Below are positions 8,477 to 15,209 of a DNA stretch of 64,000 bases, piece after piece. Origin of the DNA: Streptomyces bicolor (lineage in GTDB: Bacteria > Actinomycetota > Actinomycetes > Streptomycetales > Streptomycetaceae); assembly GCF_000719285.1 (NCBI RefSeq), contig NZ_JOFS01000014.1:168224-232223 (forward strand), read 5' to 3'. The notes under the pieces were generated by a model. That model had not been told where the DNA came from and searched no databases. It worked only from the letters and a program-made list of their open reading frames with translations. Position numbers and translations under genes: made by a program. Each line of letters begins with the position of its first letter. The first letter of the stretch is position 1.

Positions 8477-10054
8477 ATGGCAGTGACGCGTAACTCCCGC
8501 AGAGACTCCCGCCGAAGACTCGCCACGCTCAGCGCGGCGGCAACCGCCGCGCTCGTCGCCGGCCTCGTCTCCGCACTCCCCGCCGCGGCCGCACCCGAGG
8601 GCCGCATCCAGTACGCGGGCGCGGCCAACGCCGTAGCCGACAGCTACATCGTGACCCTCAAGGCGGACCACGCCCGCTCGGGCTCCCAGGCGGGACGCGC
8701 CCTCGTCGAGAAGTACGGCGCCGACGTCGAGCGCACGTACAAGAAGGCCCTGAACGGCTACGCGATCGAGGCCTCCGAGGCAGAGGCCCAGAAGCTGGCC
8801 GCGGATCCCGCGGTCGCCTCCGTCGTGCAGAACCGCACGTTCAGCATCAACGCGACCCAGACCAACCCGCCCTCCTGGGGCCTGGACCGCGTGGACCAGC
8901 GCAACCTGCCGCTGAACAGCTCGTACACGTACCCGGACTCGGCCGGCCAGGGCGTGACCGCCTACGTCATCGACACCGGCGTCCGCATCACCCACAGCGA
9001 CTTCGGCGGCCGCGCCTCCTACGGCTACGACGCCATCGACAACGACAACACCGCCCAGGACGGCCACGGCCACGGCACGCACGTCGCGGGCACGGTCGCC
9101 GGAAACGCGTACGGCGTCGCCAAGAAGGCGAAGGTCGTCGGCGTCCGCGTCCTGAACAACTCCGGCCAGGGCACCACCGCCCAGGTCGTCGCGGGCATCG
9201 ACTGGGTCGCCCAGAACGCCGTCAAGCCGGCGGTGGCCAACATGTCCCTCGGCGGCGGCGCCGACACCGCCCTCGACACGGCCGTACGCAACGCCATCGC
9301 CTCCGGCGTCACCTTCGCCGTCGCGGCGGGCAACGAGTCGACCAACGCCTCCACCAGGTCCCCCGCACGCGTCACCGAGGCCATCACGGTCGGCGCGACG
9401 ACATCCTCCGACGCCAAGGCGAGCTACTCCAACTACGGCTCGGTCCTCGACCTGTTCGCGCCGGGCTCGTCCATCACCTCGGCCTGGAACTCCGGTGACT
9501 CGGCGACCAACACGATCTCCGGCACGTCGATGGCGACCCCGCATGTCGCGGGCGCGGTCGCGCTCTACCTGGCCGACAACCCCTCGGCGACTCCCTCCCA
9601 GGTCTCCTCGGCGCTGACGTCCGCCGCCACGACCGGCGTCGTCACCAGCCCGGGCACGGGCTCGCCCAACCGTCTCCTCTACGTCGGCGGCGGCACGACC
9701 ACCCCTCCGGGCCCGCGCTTCGAGAACACCGGTGACTACGCCATCGCCGACAACTCCACGGTCGAGTCCCCGGTGACGGTCTCCGGCGTCTCCGGCAACG
9801 CGCCCTCGGCCCTGGCCGTCGAGGTCCACATCGTCCACACGTACATCGGCGACCTCCAGGTCCAGCTGATCGCCCCCGACGGCACGGCGTACACGCTGAA
9901 GTCGTACGGCACCGGCGGCAGTTCGGACAACATCAACACCACGTACTCGCTGAACGCCTCCTCCGAGGCCGCCAACGGCACGTGGAAGCTCCGCGTCAGT
10001 GACAACGCGAACCTGGACACCGGGCGCATCGACGCCTGGGCGCTGCAGTTCTAG
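8477..10054 (+). CDS. Secreted subtilisin-like serine protease (S8) with P-domain
   Basis: 525 residues. A Sec-type signal peptide (basic RRDSRRR, hydrophobic core, ...LPAAAA) is followed by an inhibitor-I9 propeptide (YIVTLKAD ... SVVQNRTFS). The S8 catalytic domain has Asp in AYVIDTGV, His in GHGTHVAGTVAG and Ser in SGTSMATPHVAG. A C-terminal proprotein-convertase P-domain begins at about residue 415 (FENTGDYAI ... GDLQVQLIAPDG ... NGTWKLRVSD). It should be exported, self-processed and act as an extracellular endopeptidase. The ATG at 8477 is chosen because the GAGGAGG site sits just upstream and the signal peptide starts directly after it. A strong terminator follows, so it is probably transcribed alone. 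Confidence 0.95.
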   Translation: MAVTRNSRRDSRRRLATLSAAATAALVAGLVSALPAAAAPEGRIQYAGAANAVADSYIVTLKADHARSGSQAGRALVEKYGADVERTYKKALNGYAIEASEAEAQKLAADPAVASVVQNRTFSINATQTNPPSWGLDRVDQRNLPLNSSYTYPDSAGQGVTAYVIDTGVRITHSDFGGRASYGYDAIDNDNTAQDGHGHGTHVAGTVAGNAYGVAKKAKVVGVRVLNNSGQGTTAQVVAGIDWVAQNAVKPAVANMSLGGGADTALDTAVRNAIASGVTFAVAAGNESTNASTRSPARVTEAITVGATTSSDAKASYSNYGSVLDLFAPGSSITSAWNSGDSATNTISGTSMATPHVAGAVALYLADNPSATPSQVSSALTSAATTGVVTSPGTGSPNRLLYVGGGTTTPPGPRFENTGDYAIADNSTVESPVTVSGVSGNAPSALAVEVHIVHTYIGDLQVQLIAPDGTAYTLKSYGTGGSSDNINTTYSLNASSEAANGTWKLRVSDNANLDTGRIDAWALQF

Positions 10055-10071
10055 TCCCGGCGGACCAACGG

Positions 10072-10122
10072 CCGTCCTCGCGGCGGGAGTCCGGGCCACC
10101 ACCCGGCCCGCCGCGAGGACGG
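10072..10122 (+). terminator. Rho-independent-type terminator of the subtilase gene
   Basis: A perfect 16-bp stem (10072-10087 with 10107-10122) encloses a nested 5-bp stem. It starts 17 bp after the protease stop codon. No T-run follows, as is common for Streptomyces terminators. Confidence 0.85.
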
Positions 10123-10230
10123 ACCCGTCACCGCCACCACACGAACCCGCAGGCGGTCGGCGCGAGTGCACGCCCCGTGGGCTGTGAAACCAGCTGTCCG
10201 GCTGCCGGAGCCCGGTGATAGACATCCGGA

Positions 10231-11028
10231 GTGAAAAAGAGTCTCGAGTTCCCCGACCTGCTGCGCCTGCTGGACGAACGGTCGGCCGCCTTCCGCGCCG
10301 CGGTCGCGGCCGCGCCCAGCCTCGACGTGCAGGTGCCGACCTGCCCCGAGTGGACGCTGTTCGATCTGGCGGAGCACATCGGCGAGGGGCGCCGCGCCTG
10401 GGCCGCCACCGTCGCCGCAGGGCCTGCTGCGGCCAAGTCCGCACCAGAGGGCGCCCCGGCTGCGCCTCGGGAGCGCGAGGCCCTGTTGGCCTGGTTGGCC
10501 GCGTCGACGCAGGAGTTGCTGGACGCACTGCGGGAGGCCGGCCCGGATCGCGGTTGCTGGACGTGGTGGGGTGCGTCCCAGTCGCCGCAGACCTGCGGTG
10601 CCGTCGCCCGGCACCAGCTCCAGCAGATCGCGGTGCACACCTACGACGCCCAGGTCACCGTGGGGGCCCCGGAGCCGCTGCCGGACGAGGTGGCACTCGA
10701 CGGTGTCGAGGATTTCCTGTTCACCTGCGTCGCAACGACGAGTGCCTGGCCGCACAAGCCCACTGCCTTCGACTTCCACGCCACCGAGGGCCACTCCTGG
10801 CGCCTCACGCTCGACGGCGACGGCGCACGCTCCACCCGTATCTCCGCGCCCGGCACGGCACCTGTCGCCGCTGCCGGCGAGGGCCCGAACGCGGCCGGCG
10901 TCTCCGTCCGCGGTACGGCCGGTGAGCTGGTTCTCTTCGTGTACGACCGTATCCCGGCGGACTCCCTGCGGATGGACGGAGACGCAGGTCTGTTCGACCT
11001 GCTCCGCGCCTGGGAGCCGGAGGAGTAG
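10231..11028 (+). CDS. Maleylpyruvate isomerase family protein (mycothiol-dependent type)
   Basis: 265 residues from a GTG start. The N-terminal half matches the MDMPI/DinB-like helical fold (VPTCPEWTLFDLAEHIGEGRRAW), and the C-terminal half matches the MDMPI_C domain (GTAGELVLFVYDRIP ... GDAGLFDLLRAW). Family members are mycothiol-dependent enzymes or thiol-transferase-like proteins; the substrate here is not known. The gene lies alone between two terminators. TAGACA shortly upstream of the GTG could serve as the -10 box of a nearly leaderless message. The window also holds mshB, so mycothiol is available to the cell. Confidence 0.8.
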   Translation: MKKSLEFPDLLRLLDERSAAFRAAVAAAPSLDVQVPTCPEWTLFDLAEHIGEGRRAWAATVAAGPAAAKSAPEGAPAAPREREALLAWLAASTQELLDALREAGPDRGCWTWWGASQSPQTCGAVARHQLQQIAVHTYDAQVTVGAPEPLPDEVALDGVEDFLFTCVATTSAWPHKPTAFDFHATEGHSWRLTLDGDGARSTRISAPGTAPVAAAGEGPNAAGVSVRGTAGELVLFVYDRIPADSLRMDGDAGLFDLLRAWEPEE

Positions 11029-11061
11029 GACCGACGACGCGCCACCTCGTCCCGAGGACAC

Positions 11062-11095
11062 ACGATCCGGGCCGGCCTCCCCTGGCCCGGATCGT
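11062..11095 (+). terminator. Terminator after the MDMPI-family gene
   Basis: A perfect 12-bp stem (11062-11073 with 11084-11095) has a 10-nt loop and lies 33 bp after the stop codon. Confidence 0.75.
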
Positions 11096-11205
11096 CACAT
11101 TCGTAACCCACATGACAATCCCCCTCGTCCCGCGCTTACCATTCGCCCAGCCGTACGCCAGTTCCCACCACCGGCACCGCCGCCCGACCCAGGAGCCCGG
11201 TACTC

Positions 11206-12444
11206 GTGTCCATACCTCCGCCCCCCGGACCCCAGCAGCCCCCAGGGTCCCCGGAGCAGCCCCAAGGGCCGTACGTACAGGGCCAGTACCCACCGCCGTC
11301 GCCGTACGCTCACGGCGCACCCGGTGCCCCGGGGCCGTACGCGCCCCAGCCTTACGGCCCGTACAGCCAGTACGGTCCGTACGGCCCCTACGGCCGCCCC
11401 GCGCCCGTCAACGGCGTAGCCATCGGCGCCCTCGTCCTCGGCATCCTCTGCTTCCTCCCGGCCGTCGGCCTGGCCCTCGGCCTGATCGCGCTCGCGCAGA
11501 TCAAGAAGAAGGGCGAGCGCGGCAGGGGCATGGCGGTGGCCGGTTCCATCCTGTCCTCCGTCGGTCTGGTGCTGTGGGCGCTGGCGCTGGCCACCGGCGG
11601 TGCCTCCGACTTCTGGGAGGGCTTCCGGGACGCCGCGAGGGGCGAGGGCACCGCCTACGCGCTCGCCAAGGGCGACTGCTTCGACTCGCCGACCGCCAGC
11701 CTGGAGGGGGACGCGTACGACGTCGACGAGGTGCCCTGCTCCGGCAGGCACGACGGTGAGGTCTTCGCGGTGGTCACGCTGCCGGACGGCGACTTCCCGG
11801 GCGACGACGAGGTCACCGACATCGCCGACGACAAGTGCTACGCGCTCTCCGACGGTTACGCGATGGACACCTGGGCCGTACCGGACGACGTGGACGTGTA
11901 CTACTTCATCCCGTCCGAGCAGAGCTGGCGCTTCGGCGACCGCGAGATCACCTGCCTGTTCGGCAACACCCAGGAGAACGGCAGGCTGACCGGCTCGCTG
12001 CGCAACGACAAGACGACGCTCGACACCGACCAGACCGTCTTCCTCTCCGCCGTCAACGCCGTCGACACGGCGCTGTTGGAGGAGCCCGAGGCGTACCCCG
12101 AAGAGGACCTGGCGGCCAACCAGGCCTGGGCGAAGGACGTCCACGCGGTGCTCGGCGAGCAGATCGAGGCCCTGCGCGGGCACGAGTGGCCGGCCGGGGC
12201 CGAGCAGCCGGTCGAGAACCTGGTCGAGGAGATGGAGGACGCCCGCAAGGAGTGGGCACGGGCGGCCGCGGCGAAGGACGCGGACGCGTTCTACACGCAC
12301 TACGACCGTGGGTACGCGTACGTGGACGGCCGCGCGACCGTCACCGCGCGCAAGGCTCTGGGCCTGGACACCACTTTCCCGGCGTACGAGGAGGACTCGG
12401 ACGGTGGCGATGAGAGCGAGAACGCGGGCGGCCTCCCTGTGTGA
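11206..12444 (+). CDS. DUF4190/septum-formation-domain membrane protein
   Basis: 412 residues from GTG. The first about 65 residues are Pro/Tyr/Gly-rich (PYGPYSQYGPYGPYG). Two transmembrane helices follow (GVAIGALVLGILCFLPAVGL and GMAVAGSILSSVGLVLWALAL) with a short basic loop, typical of DUF4190. An extracytoplasmic region with paired cysteines (GDCFDSP ... VPCSGRHDGEVFAVV ... CYAL ... ITCLFG) matches the actinobacterial septum-formation family. The last 130 residues are acidic and helical. It is probably an envelope protein exposed outside the membrane; its exact function is unknown. It stands alone, followed by the GntR gene. Confidence 0.8.
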   Translation: MSIPPPPGPQQPPGSPEQPQGPYVQGQYPPPSPYAHGAPGAPGPYAPQPYGPYSQYGPYGPYGRPAPVNGVAIGALVLGILCFLPAVGLALGLIALAQIKKKGERGRGMAVAGSILSSVGLVLWALALATGGASDFWEGFRDAARGEGTAYALAKGDCFDSPTASLEGDAYDVDEVPCSGRHDGEVFAVVTLPDGDFPGDDEVTDIADDKCYALSDGYAMDTWAVPDDVDVYYFIPSEQSWRFGDREITCLFGNTQENGRLTGSLRNDKTTLDTDQTVFLSAVNAVDTALLEEPEAYPEEDLAANQAWAKDVHAVLGEQIEALRGHEWPAGAEQPVENLVEEMEDARKEWARAAAAKDADAFYTHYDRGYAYVDGRATVTARKALGLDTTFPAYEEDSDGGDESENAGGLPV

Positions 12445-12560
12445 CCGGAGGTGTGATCGCGGCTATAGCGGGGAGAAACTGCCTGCGTAAAGCCCTCCGG
12501 CACCACAAGTCATCACATCGAGTGATTCTCTGGCCTTTGCTTGCACGGCACAACCCAGGG

Positions 12561-12603
12561 TTGCCACGCTGTTGCTGTCTGTACAACCTGATGGGAGCGG
12601 CCA
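12561..12603 (+). promoter_or_regulatory. Putative promoter/operator upstream of the GntR gene
   Basis: TTGCCA (12561-12566) and TACAAC (12582-12587) could be -35 and -10 boxes, although the 15-bp spacing is short. The -10 lies in CTGTACAAC, which resembles the TGTACA half-sites used by some Streptomyces GntR autoregulators. This is suggestive only. Confidence 0.3.
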
Positions 12604-13356
12604 GTGACATTCGGTGAGCAGCCGGCGTACCTGCGCGTCGCGGGTGATCTCCGCAAGAAGATCGTCGACGGTTCGCTGCCACCGCACACCCGCCTCCCGT
12701 CCCAGGCCAGGATCCGCGAGGAGTACGGCGTCTCGGACACCGTCGCGCTGGAGGCGCGCAAGGTGCTGATGGCCGAGGGGCTGGTCGAGGGCCGCTCCGG
12801 GTCCGGGACCTACGTCCGTGAGCGCCCCGTGCCCCGCCGGATCGCCCGCTCCGGCTTCCGCCCGCCGAGCGGTGCCACGCCCTTCCGTCAGGAGCAGGCC
12901 GACGGCGAGACCCGCGGCACCTGGGAGTCCAGCAGCGAGCAGGCCGAGGCGAGCGTCTCCGTCGCCGAGCGGCTCGCCATCCGGCCCGGCGACCGCGTCA
13001 TGTGTACGCGGTACGTCTTCCGGGACGCCGGTGAGGCGATGATGCTCTCCACCTCCTGGGAGCCCCTCGCCGTCACCGGCCGCACGCCCGTGATGCTGCC
13101 CGAGGAGGGTCCGCTCGGCGGCATGGGCGTCGTCGAGCGCATGGCTGCCATCGACGTCGTCGTGGACAACGTGACGGAGGAGGTGGGCGCGCGCCCCGGC
13201 CTGGCGGAGGAACTGCTGGCGTTGGGCGGCGTTCCCGGCCATGTGGTCCTCGTCATCCAACGCACCTACTACGCGTCCGGCCGTCCCGTGGAGACGGCGG
13301 ACGTGGTGATCCCGGCGGACCGCTACCGGGCCGCGTACCACTTGCCCGTGAAGTAG
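12604..13356 (+). CDS. GntR-family transcriptional regulator with UTRA-like domain
   Basis: 250 residues from GTG. The winged helix spans residues 8-75 (YLRVAGDLRKKIVDGSLPPHTRLPSQARI and LVEGRSGSGTYV), the classic GntR DNA-binding signature. The C-terminal UTRA-like effector domain runs from about residue 110 to the end, with VTEEVGARPGLAEELLALG and an RTYYASGRPVETAD motif. HutC-subfamily members regulate themselves or neighbouring genes. No metabolic operon adjoins it, so the target is unknown. A 13-bp sequence at its stop codon is repeated 21 bp downstream. Confidence 0.9.
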   Translation: MTFGEQPAYLRVAGDLRKKIVDGSLPPHTRLPSQARIREEYGVSDTVALEARKVLMAEGLVEGRSGSGTYVRERPVPRRIARSGFRPPSGATPFRQEQADGETRGTWESSSEQAEASVSVAERLAIRPGDRVMCTRYVFRDAGEAMMLSTSWEPLAVTGRTPVMLPEEGPLGGMGVVERMAAIDVVVDNVTEEVGARPGLAEELLALGGVPGHVVLVIQRTYYASGRPVETADVVIPADRYRAAYHLPVK

Positions 13357-13382
13357 CGCACACCTTTGATGAAGTAGCGCAC
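13349..13382. repeat. 13-bp direct repeat at the end of the GntR gene
   Basis: TGAAGTAGCGCAC occurs at 13349-13361, overlapping the stop codon, and again at 13370-13382. It looks like a small duplication of the gene end and could also mark an old insertion or recombination point. Confidence 0.7.
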
Positions 13383-13747
13383 TCCTCCGCCGCGGTTGTC
13401 ACCACCGGAGCCCCAACTCCCGCCCCTTTCATCGTCGTTGGAATCGGGCCGTTTTCGCAGGTCGTAGCGGGCGTGTCCGCCATGCCTGTGACCGGATGCA
13501 TCGACATCCACGCACGGCGCATTCGATGCCGTGCGCCCCCTGCGACTTGGCTGGTTGCGTACCTCTTTGTGAAAAGCCGTATTCGCTGCGTAAAGGTTAG
13601 GCGTAGGCTCGGGCATATGCGGATTGCGGTTTCCTTAGCGGGCGGGGCACGGCACAGGCCGCGAGCGAAGCGAGATGGGGGTCCCCCCGGCCGAAGGCTG
13701 GGGGAGGGGCTCGGGCGGTCGTGGGCGGGAAGGAGCGGTGGGGCGCG
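13383..13747 (+). other. Non-coding region upstream of the SPOR gene
   Basis: This part of a 391-bp gap is less GC-rich than its surroundings (around 13560-13620, with TTTGTGAAAAGCCG and GTAAAGGTTAGG). It probably holds the promoter of the SPOR gene. It also carries the interspersed repeat at 13663-13709. No further gene can be supported. Confidence 0.5.
13663..13709. repeat. Interspersed inverted repeat (GATGGGGGTCCCCCC family), copy 1
   Basis: GAGATGGGGGTCCCCCC, then GGCCGAAGGC, then TGGGGGAGG forms short stem-loops. Related sequences occur at 62753-62800 and in inverted form at 63809-63832. This family is common in Streptomyces intergenic DNA. Confidence 0.7.
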
Positions 13748-13939
13748 ATGAACGACAGCACGATCACTCTTCCTTGGCTCGTCGTCCGGCAGGACGACAA
13801 CGGCAATCGCTACCGCGTGGGCCGGTACGCCACCCGGGCGGAGGCCCAGAAGATCGCGGACAGCCTCGACAGCCGCGGACACAAGCAGCTGTACTGGGTC
13901 GAGCGGATCGCGCAGAACGGGGACAGCGCGGGCAGCTGA
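13748..13939 (+). CDS. Small SPOR-like domain protein
   Basis: 63 residues. WLVVRQDDNGNRYRVGRYATRAEAQKIADSLDSRGHKQLYWVERI has the beta-alpha-beta pattern of a SPOR-like domain, normally a peptidoglycan-binding module. Here there is no signal peptide or membrane helix, so it would be cytosolic and may be a SPOR fold used for something else. The ATG at 13748 follows GGAAGGAG. The next gene (NUDIX) starts 41 bp later but has its own -10-like box. Similar small proteins are widespread in streptomycetes; their role is unknown. Confidence 0.8.
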   Translation: MNDSTITLPWLVVRQDDNGNRYRVGRYATRAEAQKIADSLDSRGHKQLYWVERIAQNGDSAGS

Positions 13940-13980
13940 CGAATCGCTGCCCGCACCCCGGCTCCCGTAGGCTCCGGCGC

Positions 13981-14382
13981 ATGACGGAACGGATCGTGGT
14001 CGGTGCGGCACTCCTGGACCGGGGCCGCCTGCTCGCGGCACGCCGCAGCGCGCCCGAGGAACTGGCCGGGCGCTGGGAGTTGCCCGGCGGGAAGGTCGAG
14101 CCGGGGGAAGCGCCCGAGGCGGCGCTCGTGCGGGAGCTCCGGGAGGAACTCGGCGTCGACGCCGAGGTGATCGAGCGGGTGCCGGGACAGTGGCCCCTGA
14201 AACCTCCGTACGTTCTTCAGGTGTGGACCGCACGCCTCCTGCCCGGCACTCCGGAGCCCAAGCCCCTCCAGGACCACGACGCGCTGCGCTGGCTGGGCTC
14301 CGAGGAAGTCTGGGACGTGGACTGGCTCGACCAGGACGTGCCCGCGGTTCGGGAAGCCGCCGCGCGGCTGGGGGCGAGCTGA
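13981..14382 (+). CDS. NUDIX hydrolase (MutT-type)
   Basis: 133 residues with an intact Nudix box, GGKVEPGEAPEAALVRELRE followed by ELGV (G-x5-E-x7-R-E-x2-E-E). Length and the WELPGGKVEPGE context fit MutT/8-oxo-dGTP diphosphatase-like enzymes that clean oxidised nucleotides, but substrate specificity cannot be read from sequence. TAGGCT (13968-13973) lies seven bases before the ATG, so the message is probably leaderless. It follows the SPOR gene on the same strand. Confidence 0.9.
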   Translation: MTERIVVGAALLDRGRLLAARRSAPEELAGRWELPGGKVEPGEAPEAALVRELREELGVDAEVIERVPGQWPLKPPYVLQVWTARLLPGTPEPKPLQDHDALRWLGSEEVWDVDWLDQDVPAVREAAARLGAS

Positions 14383-14449
14383 GCGGACCGGCGTCGCGAA
14401 CCGCCCGGTGGTCTGACTCCCTGCGCGATATCGCCCTTGGATATCGGGT

Positions 14450-14914
14450 ATGTGCCTATTAACCCCACGAAACCGGACATGGGCGAACCCGCTGGCCTGG
14501 GAAGTGATCGGCGTGATCGACACCGAAGGCGACTGCGCCGATTGGAGCTTTCCCGCAGAGCCGGGCGCGGTCCGCGCGGCGCGCGCAGCCGTTCGCGGCC
14601 GCCTGCGCGACTGGGGCCTGGACAGCCTCGCCGACATCACCGCACTCCTGGTCAGCGAGCTGGTGACCAACTCCCTCCGGCACGCCACGGGCCCCATCGG
14701 CGTACGCCTGGTACGCCCCGCCGCCCTCGGCGACGTTCTCCTGGTCGAGGTCTCCGACCCCCTCCCCGACCCGCCCCGCGAGCGCATCGCCCACCCCGAG
14801 GACGAAAGCGGCCGCGGTCTCCAGCTCGTGGCGCACTCCTCGCGCCGCTGGGGAACCCGGCCGGGCCGGAGTGCGGGCAAGACGGTGTGGTTCGAGCTCG
14901 CGGTGCCGGAGTGA
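14450..14914 (+). CDS. GHKL ATPase, anti-sigma-factor (RsbW/SpoIIAB)-like serine kinase
   Basis: Up to 154 residues: a stand-alone HATPase_c_2 domain with N-box ELVTNSLRHA, a G1-like region (LLVEVSDPLPDPP) and GRGLQLVAHSSRRWG. Such proteins bind sigma factors and anti-anti-sigma proteins in partner-switching pathways; streptomycetes have many. If translation starts at the ATG at 14450, codon 4 is TTA (14459-14461), making it bldA-dependent. A GTG at 14512 preceded by GGGAAG would avoid that codon and is a real alternative. The next gene ends in a very similar domain fused to a PP2C phosphatase. Confidence 0.85.
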   Translation: MCLLTPRNRTWANPLAWEVIGVIDTEGDCADWSFPAEPGAVRAARAAVRGRLRDWGLDSLADITALLVSELVTNSLRHATGPIGVRLVRPAALGDVLLVEVSDPLPDPPRERIAHPEDESGRGLQLVAHSSRRWGTRPGRSAGKTVWFELAVPE

Positions 14915-15209
14915 CCACCGCTGACTCAGGTTCCTCTACAACCCGTCAGTAGGCGTCCACACCGCTGTACGTCCGCCCTCACCCTGTCGCACGTCTGGTT
15001 CAGGCCAGTGGCAGTTGGCACGGATCGTGATTCGACTGCGTGTCCGCTGGTTAGAAGTCTGGAAGTGTTTCCGCGGCCGGGACCGAAAACCATCGGGAAC
15101 GTGCTGTGATCGTGAACACCGTGTTGTGCGGGGCCGTAGTGCTGGATACTGCGGGCAGCCGCCGCCGGTGACCGGTGCCGGACGCGGTGAGCTGGAGGGG
15201 ACGGTTCGC

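Noticed and set aside
10051..11061. A 336-codon minus-strand frame opposite the MDMPI gene
   Set aside because: The plus-strand MDMPI protein has a clear two-domain match and a plausible start; the opposite frame is Arg/Gly-rich.
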